Counted from the stretch's first letter, positions 1 through 8,322 are shown. The stretch: DNA of 64,000 nucleotides from Chitinophaga oryzae (GCF_012516375.2 NZ_CP051204.2:3968001-4032000), one strand, 5' to 3'. Numbers and translations: made by a program. Notes: generated from the sequence alone by a model not told the origin.

Positions 1-757
1 ACACGTCGGTCACCAGGTTGCCGTCCTGTGCATAGGAAATGGTGCCCCTTTCCTCCGAAACAATGATGGCAAGGTTGTCGCTATGCTCGGTGATGCCCAC
101 GGCTGAACGGTGCCGCAGTCCCACCCGGGTGGGCAGGTTGGGGTTCTCGGAAACCGGCAGGATCACTTTGGCCGCCAGTATCTTATTTCCCACAATGATC
201 AGCGCACCATCGTGCAGCGGGCTGTGTTTGTCGAAAATACTCTCAATCAGTTTGGCGCTCACGTTCCCGTCGATGGTGATGCTGGAAGCGGTATCGAACT
301 TCAGGCGGTAGGTGGTGGCAATCACAATCAGTGCACCGGTAAAGGTGGCCTGCATGTGACTCACTGCCACAATCACTTCATTGATAATGTTTTCTTCGTC
401 CTTATAGCTTTTGAATTTATCGGGCAGGAACAGCTTGGAAAGAAAGCTGTCTTTGCTTAGCGGTGTTTTTTTCCCCAGCACCAGCAGGAACTTTCTTATC
501 TCCGGCTGGAAGATAATAATGATAGCGATGATGCCGACATTGATAAAGTTTTGCAGGATACTGGTAAGGATGGGCATTTGCAGGGCGCGTACCAGGAAGT
601 AGGCAGCATATACCATCAGCAGGCCCACGAAAATATTGAAGGCCAGGCTGCCCTTCAGCAACCGGTATAGCTGTATAATCAGAAAAACGACGATCAGCAG
701 ATCCAAAACATTCAGCCAGCGAAACTCATATCCATAAAATTGTATTACTTCCTTCAT
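1..757 (-). CDS. cdaA: Diadenylate cyclase CdaA (C-terminus cut by window edge)
   Basis: Membrane-bound diadenylate cyclase making the second messenger c-di-AMP from two ATP. Translating the minus strand from the ATG at 757 gives 252 residues beginning MKEVIQFYGYEFRW. Three hydrophobic segments fill roughly residues 14-80, followed by the DAC domain with the two family signatures: LHDGA (metal/ATP-binding DGA motif) and LRHRSAVGITE (RHR motif). The last visible residues are NLVTDV, so only a short C-terminal tail should lie outside the window. The start is 20 bases after the folP stop, so folP and cdaA are probably co-transcribed, a common pairing in Bacteroidota. Identification rests on both motifs and the three-helix topology. 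Confidence 0.93.
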   Translation of the reverse strand, partial: MKEVIQFYGYEFRWLNVLDLLIVVFLIIQLYRLLKGSLAFNIFVGLLMVYAAYFLVRALQMPILTSILQNFINVGIIAIIIIFQPEIRKFLLVLGKKTPLSKDSFLSKLFLPDKFKSYKDEENIINEVIVAVSHMQATFTGALIVIATTYRLKFDTASSITIDGNVSAKLIESIFDKHSPLHDGALIIVGNKILAAKVILPVSENPNLPTRVGLRHRSAVGITEHSDNLAIIVSEERGTISYAQDGNLVTDV

Positions 758-777
758 AGTTGTAAAAATACTAAGAT

Positions 778-1641
778 TTAATTGCCTTTCATTTTCTCTG
801 TGATCCTGACTGCTTCCACGGCTGCTTTTACATCATGTACCCGCAGGATGTGGGTGCCATGCAGCAGCGCTATGGTATTGAGGACGGTGGTGCCATTCAG
901 CGCCTCCGCCGGGGTGATGTCCAATAGTTTATAAATCATGCTCTTGCGGGAGATGCCTGTCAGCAACGGAGCCCCCAGTATGTCGCGGAAAAGCGACAGG
1001 TCTTTCATCAGCGCATAGTTATGTTCCAGCGTTTTTCCGAAACCGAATCCGGGATCTGCAATGAAATCACGGATACCGGCGGCGCGGCAGGCGGCCAGTT
1101 TAGCTACCATATAATCAAGGACTTCCCGCACCACGTCTTCATACTGCGGTTTATGCTGCATGGTGGCCGGCTTCCCCTGCATATGCATGGCAATGTAGGG
1201 CACCTGCAGCCGCCCCGCTACGGGGATCATCTCCTGGTCGAGCTCCCCGGCACTGATATCATTAATAATGGCGGCGCCGGCGTGGACTGTTTTTTCCGCC
1301 ACGGCGGCGTACCAGGTGTCAACCGAAATGATGGCTTCAGGATAGTGGTTCAGAATAGCATGGACCGCCGGCAGCAGCCGGTTCAGTTCTTCTTCCGGGC
1401 CCAGCATGGTAGCCCCCGGACGGCTGCTTTGCGCCCCCAGGTCCAGTATGGCGGCGCCTTCCTGCAGGTGCTGCCCGGCCTTCTCCACGACCTGGTGCAG
1501 CCCGTGCATCCGGCTGCCTTCATAGAAAGAATCATCCGTCACATTGATAATACCCATCACCACCGGTGTGGCCAGCGATAACAGCTGTCCCCGGCAATTG
1601 ATGGATGGTCCCCCTGTGGTATCGATATGGTGTGATCTCAT
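778..1641 (-). CDS. folP: Dihydropteroate synthase
   Basis: Condenses 4-aminobenzoate with the pterin diphosphate in folate synthesis; the sulfonamide target, a cytoplasmic TIM barrel. The 287-residue length is normal. Visible motifs are MGIINVTDDSF (residues 29-39; the usual form is NVTPDSF, so Pro is replaced by Asp), LDLGAQSSRPGA near 67-77 (pterin-binding loop), and ISRKSMIYKL near the C-terminus (the SRK substrate motif). It is the upstream gene of a folP-cdaA pair and faces away from the DUF1599 gene; the shared promoter region is 1642-1829. Confidence 0.95.
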   Translation of the reverse strand: MRSHHIDTTGGPSINCRGQLLSLATPVVMGIINVTDDSFYEGSRMHGLHQVVEKAGQHLQEGAAILDLGAQSSRPGATMLGPEEELNRLLPAVHAILNHYPEAIISVDTWYAAVAEKTVHAGAAIINDISAGELDQEMIPVAGRLQVPYIAMHMQGKPATMQHKPQYEDVVREVLDYMVAKLAACRAAGIRDFIADPGFGFGKTLEHNYALMKDLSLFRDILGAPLLTGISRKSMIYKLLDITPAEALNGTTVLNTIALLHGTHILRVHDVKAAVEAVRITEKMKGN

Positions 1642-1829
1642 TTAATGGTTTTTATTCTTTATTTTGCCTCCTGAATCGCTCTTCACAAATTTAAGTAATG
1701 CAAAATAAAGGAATTACACATGTAAAGCAGCAAAATGGCTAAAGATCGCAGACTTTGATTTATACGTTTTGTTTACGATCTTTATCGGATTGCTCCTTCG
1801 GGTGTAATGAACTGTTACGTTATAGGACC

Positions 1830-2399
1830 ATGAATACATTAGCACAATACGATGCCGCGCTGGCAGGCTGCAGAGACATTTTCATCAAAAAAACGAAAGA
1901 TTACGGCACTTCCTGGAGGGTATTACGTCCCATTTCAGTGGTAGATCAGATCTTTATCAAAGCGCAGCGTATCCGCAACCTGCAGGAGATAGGCGTACAG
2001 AAAGTGGAAGACAATATAGAAGGGGAGTTCAAAGGGATCGTTAACTATGGCGTGATCGGGCTTATACAGATGGAACAGCACGGCAACCCCTATACGGATT
2101 TGCCGGTGGAAGAAGTGGAACGGCTTTATGAACATTACATCGGGCAGGTGAAATCTGTCATGGAGGCCAAAAACCACGATTATGGCGAAGCCTGGAGGGA
2201 TATGAGCCAGGAGTCTTTTGTAGACCTCATCCTGACAAAATTGCTGCGTATCAAACAGATCCTCCGCAATCAGGGTAAAACCCTTATCTCGGAAGGGATC
2301 GATGCTAACTATACTGATATCATTAACTATGCACTGTTTGCGCTGATCAGGATCGGTGAAGGCAGCTCCGGGCCTTTGGACCGCGGGCCCGGCATCTGA
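1830..2399 (+). CDS. DUF1599 domain protein
   Basis: A 189-residue cytoplasmic protein of the DUF1599 family (nucleotide modification associated domain 1), function not established. It is an internal duplication: each half has a DYG-x3-W element (KDYGTSW at 23-29, HDYGEAW near 116-122), then an I/L-rich helix and an N-Y element (VNYGVIGLI near 71-79, INYALFALI near 165-173). The ATG at 1830 was chosen over a TTG at 1755 because the extra 25 residues fit no family feature. It probably forms an operon with the downstream BT_3928-like gene (42-base gap), an arrangement seen in other Bacteroidota. The Nmad name hints at nucleotide chemistry, but nothing here shows activity. Confidence 0.85.
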   Translation: MNTLAQYDAALAGCRDIFIKKTKDYGTSWRVLRPISVVDQIFIKAQRIRNLQEIGVQKVEDNIEGEFKGIVNYGVIGLIQMEQHGNPYTDLPVEEVERLYEHYIGQVKSVMEAKNHDYGEAWRDMSQESFVDLILTKLLRIKQILRNQGKTLISEGIDANYTDIINYALFALIRIGEGSSGPLDRGPGI

Positions 2400-2441
2400 A
2401 TGGAGAATCCCGAATTCATTGCTTAACCATTAAACTATTTT

Positions 2442-3524
2442 ATGAAAGTTGTCCTGAACCTATTGCGGATTATTGTTGGCGTACTGTTTATTTTTTCAGG
2501 CCTGATCAAAGCCAATGATCCACTGGGCCTTAGTTATAAGATGGAAGAGTTCTTTGAGGTGCTCCACCTCACTTTTCTGTCGCCATATTCCCTTGCCTTC
2601 TCGGTGATCATGAACGCTTTTGAGATCATTGCCGGCGTGGCCGTGCTGATCGGGTACCGGATGCGTATCTTCTCCGTACTGTTGCTGCTGCTGATCCTGT
2701 TCTTTACCTTCCTTACCGGTTACGCCCTTTTCAGTGGCACCATCCGGGAATGCGGCTGCTTCGGCGATTGCATCAAACTCACCGCGGAACAGACCTTCTG
2801 GAAAGATGTGGCCCTGCTGGTGATGATCCTCGTGATATATGTTTACCGTAACCGGGTACAGCCCCTGTTTAAAGGAGCGGGACTGGTACTGCTCGTTGCG
2901 GCCATCGCTTCGTTTGGCGTGCAATGGTATACGCTCCGCCATCTGCCGTTTATCGATTGCCTGCCTTACAAAGTGGGTAATAATATACCGGAGAAAATGA
3001 AGCTGCCTCCCGGCGCTACGCCGGACGTATACGAGATGATCTTCATCTATGAGAAAAACGGGGAGAAAAAAGAGTTCACCGCCGATAACTACCCCTGGTC
3101 AGACAGTACCTGGGTGTTTGTAGACCGCAAGGATAAACTGGTCAAAAAAGGAAATGCTGAACCGGCTATCAAAGACTTCATCCTTACAGATCTGGATGGG
3201 GTGAACCAAACGGAGGCGATCCTCAGTGAAACCAAACCAGTGTTCCTTTTCCTGGTACAGAACGTGGAGAAGGCCGGCGAGGGCTGGGACAACAAAATGA
3301 AAGCCCTGCAGCAGAAATGGAAGAACCAGGAAATATTAATATATGGTGTTTCTGCTTCCACTAAAGACCAGATCGCTGCATTCAAGCAGCAGCATGGACT
3401 GGAATTTCCTTTCGTGCAGATGGATGGCGTGGCGATTAAAACCGCCGGCAGAAGCAATCCATGCCTGATAGAACTGAAACAGGGTACCATCAAAGGTAAA
3501 TGGCATTATAACGATATTCCGTAA
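2442..3524 (+). CDS. BT_3928-type DoxX/MauE-like membrane protein with thioredoxin-like C-terminus
   Basis: A 360-residue inner-membrane protein. The N-terminal half has about four hydrophobic helices (around residues 5-23, 48-70, 77-98, 118-135) plus a fifth near 145-160. The loop at 103-110 reads ECGCFGDC, the cysteine cluster of MauE/DoxX-type proteins associated with disulfide or quinone redox chemistry. After about residue 225 the sequence looks like a thioredoxin-fold domain (FLFLVQNVEKAGEGW, then an IYGVSAS strand), but I see no CxxC in it, so the fold may be kept without classical dithiol activity. It is followed 6 bases later by the ABC permease gene, so the two are likely translated from one transcript. 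Confidence 0.82.
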   Translation: MKVVLNLLRIIVGVLFIFSGLIKANDPLGLSYKMEEFFEVLHLTFLSPYSLAFSVIMNAFEIIAGVAVLIGYRMRIFSVLLLLLILFFTFLTGYALFSGTIRECGCFGDCIKLTAEQTFWKDVALLVMILVIYVYRNRVQPLFKGAGLVLLVAAIASFGVQWYTLRHLPFIDCLPYKVGNNIPEKMKLPPGATPDVYEMIFIYEKNGEKKEFTADNYPWSDSTWVFVDRKDKLVKKGNAEPAIKDFILTDLDGVNQTEAILSETKPVFLFLVQNVEKAGEGWDNKMKALQQKWKNQEILIYGVSASTKDQIAAFKQQHGLEFPFVQMDGVAIKTAGRSNPCLIELKQGTIKGKWHYNDIP

Positions 3525-3530
3525 GACACT

Positions 3531-4583
3531 ATGTTGCGCTTTCTTTTCAGGAAAACAGGATATGGGTTGCTGGTACTGCTGGGCGTGGTAGTACTGGTGT
3601 TTTTCCTGTTCAACGTGCTGCCCGGCGATCCGGCCCGGCTGACGCTCGGCCAGCGGGCAGATGTGTCTTCCCTGGAAAACGTCCGTAAAGAACTGCACCT
3701 TGACCAGCCGGTAGGGGTGCAGTTCCTGCTTTATGTCAACGATCTCTCGCCTGTTGGCATACACCCGCTGTCTGAAGCGCGGGAGAACCTGCACTATGTG
3801 ACCCTGGCCCCGCTGTCGGGAGAAAAAGTGCTGGTGCTTAAAACGCCCTATCTGCGCCGTTCCTACCAGGGCAAGAAGCCGGTATGGGAGATACTGACGG
3901 AAGCGCTGCCCGGTACCTTGCTGCTGGCGGTTGCCGCCATGCTCTTCGCTACCGTGGCCGGCATCGCGCTGGGCGTACTGTCTGCCGTGAAACAAAACAC
4001 CTGGATGGATACCAGTGCGGTATTCGCCAGTGTGGTCGGTATTTCGGCGCCTTCCTTTTTTGCGGGTATCGTGCTGGCTTATTTACTGGGATTTGTATTC
4101 AGCAGTTACACAGGGCTGCACATGACCGGCAGCCTGTTTGACATAGACCCGTTCCGCGGAAGGGTGCTGAACCTGCGTAACCTGGTGCTGCCGGCACTGA
4201 CGCTGGGCATACGGCCCCTGGCCATTATCGTGCAGCTTACCCGCAGCGCCATGCTGGATGTGCTGCACCAGGACTTTATCCGCACCGCCTATGCGAAAGG
4301 CCTGTCCCGCCGTGTAGTGATCTGGCGCCATGCGTTGCGGAATGCGCTTAACCCGGTGATCACCGCCATCACCGGCTGGTTCGCCGAACTGCTCGCCGGC
4401 GCTTTCTTTGTGGAATATATCTTCGGCTGGAAAGGCATCGGGAAGGTCACGGTAGATGCGCTGGACAAATTTGATTTCCCGGTAGTAATGGGCGCCATCC
4501 TGTTTACCGCGGGCATCTTTGTACTGGTCAACATCCTGGCCGATATGTTGTATGCGGTGGTAGACCCGCGAATAAAGCTGTAA
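3531..4583 (+). CDS. ABC transporter permease, DppB/OppB type
   Basis: A 350-residue permease of the dipeptide/oligopeptide/nickel importer class. The N-terminal helix leads to the class signature FNVLPGDPARLTLGQRA. A large periplasmic loop follows (about residues 60-125), then five helices. The cytoplasmic EAA-type loop is DFIRTAYAKGLSRRVVIWRH, and the end reads VVDPRIKL, typical of this family. No partner permease, ATPase or binding protein is next to it, so the rest of the transporter must be encoded elsewhere. A strong intrinsic terminator follows the stop. Confidence 0.9.
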   Translation: MLRFLFRKTGYGLLVLLGVVVLVFFLFNVLPGDPARLTLGQRADVSSLENVRKELHLDQPVGVQFLLYVNDLSPVGIHPLSEARENLHYVTLAPLSGEKVLVLKTPYLRRSYQGKKPVWEILTEALPGTLLLAVAAMLFATVAGIALGVLSAVKQNTWMDTSAVFASVVGISAPSFFAGIVLAYLLGFVFSSYTGLHMTGSLFDIDPFRGRVLNLRNLVLPALTLGIRPLAIIVQLTRSAMLDVLHQDFIRTAYAKGLSRRVVIWRHALRNALNPVITAITGWFAELLAGAFFVEYIFGWKGIGKVTVDALDKFDFPVVMGAILFTAGIFVLVNILADMLYAVVDPRIKL

Positions 4584-4619
4584 TCCGCTTAAAACCAGGT
4601 ATCTGTAATAATATCTTCC

Positions 4620-4650
4620 CCCAGGGCCGTCGCCCTGGGAATTTTTTTTT
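4620..4650 (+). terminator. Intrinsic terminator after the ABC permease
   Basis: An 8-bp perfect GC stem, CCCAGGGC at 4620-4627 and GCCCTGGG at 4632-4639, with a 4-base loop CGTC, followed by an A and nine T residues (4642-4650). It separates the DUF1599/BT_3928/permease unit from the sigma factor unit. Confidence 0.9.
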
Positions 4651-4657
4651 AGAAATG

Positions 4658-4690
4658 TTGTAACATCGTCTTTAGTGAGTCGTCTTCTCA
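4658..4690 (+). promoter_or_regulatory. Candidate ECF-type promoter of the sigma factor gene
   Basis: TTGTAACA at 4658-4665 and CGTCTTCT from 4681 are separated by about 15 bases. GTAACA with a CGTC-containing -10 is a usual layout for promoters read by ECF sigma factors, and it lies directly upstream of such a gene, so autoregulation is plausible. This is pattern reading only. Confidence 0.45.
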
Positions 4691-4712
4691 TTATAAAAAC
4701 GCAATATCCCGC

Positions 4713-5225
4713 ATGTCATTGGACTTATTTCTCAACCAGGTCGTTCCCGTCAGGCAAAAGCTGTTCCGCTTTGCATACCGTCTGCTGGGCAACGAGGAAG
4801 ACGCGCAGGATATTACGCAGGATGCCCTGATGAAAGTGTGGAGCCAGCAGGAGAAAATGCCGGAGCTGCAGAATATGGAGGCCTGGTGTATGCGGATCAC
4901 CCGCAACCTGGCGCTGGACAAAATCAAGTCGCGGAAGTACCGCCTCGCCGATGAGCTGGACAGGGCAGGGGAAGTACCGGCGACGCAGCAGAACCCGCAC
5001 GCCATGGCAGAGAAGAACGATGTAATGGTAAAAGTAAGGCGCATTATCAACGAACTGCCGGAGAAATACCGGACGATCATTCAGCTGAGAGACATGGACG
5101 GCTATTCCTACCAGGAAATTGCCGACATCCTCGAACTGGAGATGAACGATGTAAAAGTCAACCTGCACAGGGCACGTAAAGCAGTGCGGGAGAAACTTCA
5201 AAATATACAGGTATATGGATTATAA
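4713..5225 (+). CDS. ECF-type RNA polymerase sigma factor
   Basis: A 170-residue sigma-70 family factor. Region 2 is seen in FRFAYRLLGNEEDAQDITQD followed by ALMKVW and the aromatic/basic stretch around MRITRNLALDKIKSRK. Region 4 is in LPEKYRTIIQLRDMDGYSYQ and the following EIADIL helix, with LHRARKAVREKL as the recognition end. Regions 1 and 3 are missing, as expected for ECF factors. It overlaps the downstream anti-sigma-like gene by 11 bases, so translation is probably coupled. A candidate ECF-type promoter sits immediately upstream. Targets may include the two DUF4252 genes that follow. Confidence 0.92.
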   Translation: MSLDLFLNQVVPVRQKLFRFAYRLLGNEEDAQDITQDALMKVWSQQEKMPELQNMEAWCMRITRNLALDKIKSRKYRLADELDRAGEVPATQQNPHAMAEKNDVMVKVRRIINELPEKYRTIIQLRDMDGYSYQEIADILELEMNDVKVNLHRARKAVREKLQNIQVYGL

Positions 5226-5724
5226 TCACATCATCGCGTTACTGGACCGGTATTGGGAAGGGGAAACCACCCTGGAGGAAGAGGCGTTGTTACGCCGGTT
5301 TTTCAGCGAGTCCCATCCTGATATGCCGGAGCCCTTGCAGGAAGCAGCCCCTTTGTTTGGCTTCTTCCGGGAAGAAATGGAAAGAGAAGAGGCGCTGGGA
5401 GAAAAGCTGCCGGTACCGGCGGAAGCCGGTCCTGTTACCAAAGTAGTGCCGCTGTCGCCGTTCCGCCACTGGATGAAATATGCTGCAGTGCTGCTGATGG
5501 CCGTGGGCATGGGGTATGCCATGAAACAATTCCGGCAAACAGCAACCAAAGCCCGTATAGCCGAGGTGCAGCAGAAGAAAATGGAAGAGGAGACAAGGAT
5601 GGCTTACCTGGAAACGAAGAAAGCATTGCAGCTGCTGGCTAAGAACCTGAACAAGGGCACAGAGAAAATGCAGAAGCTTTCTTATTTCAACGAAGCGACC
5701 GGTATCATTGCCGGCACCAATTAA
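5215..5724 (+). CDS. Anti-sigma factor-like membrane protein
   Basis: A 169-residue protein with an acidic N-terminal half (LDRYWEGETTLEEEALLRRF, a motif common in Bacteroidota anti-sigma-like proteins), one transmembrane helix near residues 84-100 (YAAVLLMAVGMGYAM), then a charged, coiled-coil-prone C-terminal part (VQQKKMEEETRMAYLETKKA) that would lie in the periplasm. Overlap with the sigma factor and this topology suggest that it holds the sigma factor at the membrane. No zinc-binding HxxxCxxC motif is present, so it is not a ZAS-type anti-sigma factor. Function is inferred from context. Confidence 0.7.
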   Translation: MDYNHIIALLDRYWEGETTLEEEALLRRFFSESHPDMPEPLQEAAPLFGFFREEMEREEALGEKLPVPAEAGPVTKVVPLSPFRHWMKYAAVLLMAVGMGYAMKQFRQTATKARIAEVQQKKMEEETRMAYLETKKALQLLAKNLNKGTEKMQKLSYFNEATGIIAGTN

Positions 5725-5764
5725 TAAGGCCCATTTTAAAACCTGATATAAAAATCGAGAGAAG

Positions 5765-6280
5765 ATGAAACGTTCACTTTTATTGCTGGTCGCGGTTTTT
5801 GCCAGTATGCACCTCTTTGCGCAGAGTAGCATTGACCGCTTTTTCCAGAAGTACGAAAATGACCGGAATTTTACCCTGGTCAGTATTACGCCCAAGATGT
5901 TTTCCATGTTTTCCAAACTGGATATGAACGATCCCGATGCCAAAAACCTGATGAGGGTGGTACAGAAGCTGAAAGGATTGCGTATCCTGGCCAAAGACAA
6001 CACGAAAGACGGTCAAAGGCTGTACAAGGAAGCCGCCGTGCTCCTGACTTCAGACTTCGAAGAGCTGATGACCGTCAGGGACAAGGACAGCGACCTGAAG
6101 TTTATGGTAAAAGAAAATGCGAGGGGAAACATCAATGAGCTGATCATGCTCGTTGGCGGCACCAATGACTTTATGGCCATGAGCCTGGTGGGGGACATCG
6201 ATCTGAATGAAATCTCACAGATTGCCAGTTCCGTCAACATCCAGGGGATGGATAAGCTCAAAAACCTTAAAAAGAAGTAA
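5765..6280 (+). CDS. DUF4252 domain secreted protein, first copy
   Basis: A 171-residue protein with a clear signal peptide (MKRSLLLLVAVFASMHLFAQ, cleavage after about residue 20). The mature part matches the DUF4252 pattern: an N-terminal SIDRFFQKYENDRNFTLVSI segment, a central helix with VQKLKGLRILA, and the LMTVRDKDSDLKFMVKE and LIMLVGGTNDFMAMSLVGD strands, ending in a lysine cluster. The function of DUF4252 is unknown. It is 40 bases after the anti-sigma-like gene and 17 before a second copy, so all four probably form one operon. Confidence 0.85.
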   Translation: MKRSLLLLVAVFASMHLFAQSSIDRFFQKYENDRNFTLVSITPKMFSMFSKLDMNDPDAKNLMRVVQKLKGLRILAKDNTKDGQRLYKEAAVLLTSDFEELMTVRDKDSDLKFMVKENARGNINELIMLVGGTNDFMAMSLVGDIDLNEISQIASSVNIQGMDKLKNLKKK

Positions 6281-6297
6281 CCCGAAAATCTGCACAC

Positions 6298-6807
6298 ATG
6301 AAAAAACTATTGTTAGGTGGTTGTTTACTGCTGGCCAGTGTTTCCACCGTTGTCGCACAGGAAAAATCACTGCGGGAATTCCGGCAGAAATACAAAGGAT
6401 GTGCTGAAACAGCCAGTATTAAGTTAGGCGGTATGTCTTTGCGCCTGGCCGGATGGGTTATGTCTTTTGACAAAGAAGATGAAGACGTCAAAAATGTGCG
6501 CGCTTTGCTGAAGGATATCCGGAAAGTAAAGGTGCATACTATTGAAAACCTGCATGGCGCCAGCATCAGCAACGATGACGTGGCTACGCTCATGCGCAGG
6601 CTACAGGACAAAGATCATTTTGAAACCCTGATGGAAGTACGGGACAAAGGCAGCCTGGTACATATTCTGAATAAAGGGAAAGACGACGAATTGGGCCATG
6701 TGGTGATGCTGATACAGGATACCAATGAGTTTACCATGGTGAACCTGGAAACGAATCTTAAAATTGCTGATATCAACCGGCTGATCAATCAGTTTGCCTC
6801 CAACTGA
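6298..6807 (+). CDS. DUF4252 domain secreted protein, second copy
   Basis: A 169-residue paralogue of the preceding gene. The signal peptide ends near VVAQ (about residue 20). It shares the same order of elements: EKSLREFRQKYKGCAETASI, a MSLRLAGWVMSF segment, LKDIRKVKVHTI, LMEVRDKGSLVHILNK and VVMLIQDTNEFTMVNLETN. It is more diverged from typical DUF4252 at its N-terminus. It closes the sigma factor operon and is convergent with the DUF721 gene, whose stop lies about 7 bases away. Confidence 0.8.
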   Translation: MKKLLLGGCLLLASVSTVVAQEKSLREFRQKYKGCAETASIKLGGMSLRLAGWVMSFDKEDEDVKNVRALLKDIRKVKVHTIENLHGASISNDDVATLMRRLQDKDHFETLMEVRDKGSLVHILNKGKDDELGHVVMLIQDTNEFTMVNLETNLKIADINRLINQFASN

Positions 6808-6814
6808 TACTTTA

Positions 6815-7102
6815 CTAACGGATCATCACTTCCTTTACCACATTTTCCCCCAGCATTTCATTCACCAGTTTGATGATCTTGTCTTTGGAATAAGTTAATT
6901 CCTGTTTTAACGGTGCTACAGAAGTTGTAATGATGAGCTTATGCTCAATCAGCTGGATGCCCTGTGTGTAACGCGCAATGGTTTTGCCCATAATTTTCTC
7001 CCAGTTCTCCTGAATACGGACTTCAGTAAGACGGGGTTTGAGGCGGCTTTTGTTCATAAATTCCCGGAGAGCATCTCCGATACTGGTAGTTCCGTGGCGC
7101 AT
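6815..7102 (-). CDS. DUF721 (DciA-like) protein
   Basis: A 95-residue protein of the DUF721 family, which includes DciA, the ancestral loader of the replicative helicase in bacteria lacking DnaC. Family features are the start SIGDALREFMNKSRLKPRLT, the EVRIQENWEKIMGKTIARYT core, and a KH-like C-terminal half with LIITTSVAPLKQELTYSKDK. The length is typical of Bacteroidota members. It lies directly downstream of recF on the same strand, an arrangement common in this phylum and consistent with a replication/repair role. The two genes are separated by a 40-bp perfect inverted repeat. Confidence 0.85.
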   Translation of the reverse strand: MRHGTTSIGDALREFMNKSRLKPRLTEVRIQENWEKIMGKTIARYTQGIQLIEHKLIITTSVAPLKQELTYSKDKIIKLVNEMLGENVVKEVMIR

Positions 7103-7117
7103 GGGGCCAAAGCTACG

Positions 7118-7251
7118 AATATTTAGGGATTTTTTGATTTACGGATTTTTTGATTTCGGGAATATAAATGAGCGTAGTCCAAATTTTAAAACCACATTTT
7201 TTCCTGTCCCGGAAATCAAAAAATCCGTAAATCAAAAAATCCCTAAATATT
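7118..7251. repeat. Long perfect inverted repeat, type A (first copy)
   Basis: Arms 7118-7157 and 7212-7251 are perfect reverse complements over 40 bp with a 54-base spacer. Each arm contains two tandem copies of a GGATTTTTTGATTT unit joined by AC. The right arm covers the last 9 bases of recF. There is no T-run pattern or strong GC stem as in a normal terminator. The same unit builds the repeat at 12228-12329. Confidence 0.95.
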
Positions 7252-8322
7252 TATAAGCTGTATGGTCTGACCTGTTCCTTCGAAGCTGTGCTGCAGCCGT
7301 TCGGCATGTGTATCGGTGATAAACACCTGGCCGTAGGAGGGACCGGCCACCAGCGCAATCAGGCGGGTGACGCGTTCCTGGTCCAGTTTTTCAAACACAT
7401 CGTCGAGCAGCAGCAGTGGTGCAAATTGTTTGAACTGTTTGATCACTTCAAACTGTGCCAGCTTCAGGGCGAAGAGAAAGCTTTTGCGCTGTCCCTGCGA
7501 TGCGCTGCTTTTCATGGGATAGTCATTGAGGAGGAACTGGAGATCGTCGCGGTGGATGCCGGTGGAGGTCCGTTGCAGCTGGAGGTCCTTAAAGCGGGCC
7601 GCATGCAGCTGAGCCGCATAGTCTTCCTCCTGCAGCGTGCACTGATAGCGGATATTGACCACTTCATGGGTGCCGGAGAGGTAATCGTACCGTTGTTGTA
7701 CCTGCGGAATGAAATCAGTGAGAAAGGCTTTGCGTTGTTCGAAGACGGGGATGCCGTGGCGGACCAGTTGTTCGTCAAACACATCCAGCAGGCTATGTTG
7801 TTCCTGGCCGGTGCCGGTAATGTTTTTCAGCAGTGTATTGCGCTGCACGAGTATTTTCTGGTAGGCGATCAGGTGCTCGAGATAGTCGGGGTAGAGCTGC
7901 GACAGGAGGGTGTCCAGCCATTTGCGGCGTTCTTCGCTGCCGCCAAGGATGATTTCGGCATCGTCCGGGGCGATGATCACCGCGGGGAACTGCCCGATAT
8001 GCCGGGAGAAGCGGTCGTATTTCTCGTCGTTGAGGGCCACTTCCTTTTTGCCGTCTTTGACCGTGCACACGATTTTAGCCGGCTGTCCCTGTTTCTCAAA
8101 ATAGCCTTCCAGCCGGAAGCCGTTGGTCAGGTACCGGGTGTTCTGGCTTTCATTGCTGGTAAAATAGCTGCGGGTGAAGCAGAGGTAGTAGATGGCGTCG
8201 AGCAGATTGGTCTTGCCGGAGCCGTTTCTGCCGGTGATGCCTATCACCCGGTGGTCGAACCGGAAGTCCTGCCGGGTATAATTTTTAAACTGTGTGAGCG
8301 ATATTTTCCTGATATGTAGCAA
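7243..8322 (-). CDS. recF: DNA replication and repair protein RecF
   Basis: A 359-residue SMC-like ATPase that helps load RecA at gaps. Walker A is GRNGSGKT at residues 31-38, in the typical RecF start LTQFKNYTRQDFRFDHRVIG. The ABC-type signature lies in the SASQGQRKSFLFALKLAQ stretch, and Walker B is PLLLLDDVFEKLD. The C-terminal D-loop/H-loop region reads GQVFITDTH. The stop codon lies inside an inverted repeat, and the DUF721 gene follows. Confidence 0.96.
   Translation of the reverse strand: MLHIRKISLTQFKNYTRQDFRFDHRVIGITGRNGSGKTNLLDAIYYLCFTRSYFTSNESQNTRYLTNGFRLEGYFEKQGQPAKIVCTVKDGKKEVALNDEKYDRFSRHIGQFPAVIIAPDDAEIILGGSEERRKWLDTLLSQLYPDYLEHLIAYQKILVQRNTLLKNITGTGQEQHSLLDVFDEQLVRHGIPVFEQRKAFLTDFIPQVQQRYDYLSGTHEVVNIRYQCTLQEEDYAAQLHAARFKDLQLQRTSTGIHRDDLQFLLNDYPMKSSASQGQRKSFLFALKLAQFEVIKQFKQFAPLLLLDDVFEKLDQERVTRLIALVAGPSYGQVFITDTHAERLQHSFEGTGQTIQLINI

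Noticed and set aside
1755..1829. TTG-led 25-residue extension of the DUF1599 protein
   Set aside because: The extension matches nothing in the family, and the ATG at 1830 gives the conserved start.
7288..8319. A 343-residue plus-strand frame opposite recF
   Set aside because: It mirrors recF on the other strand; recF carries Walker A, signature and Walker B motifs, and the shadow has none.
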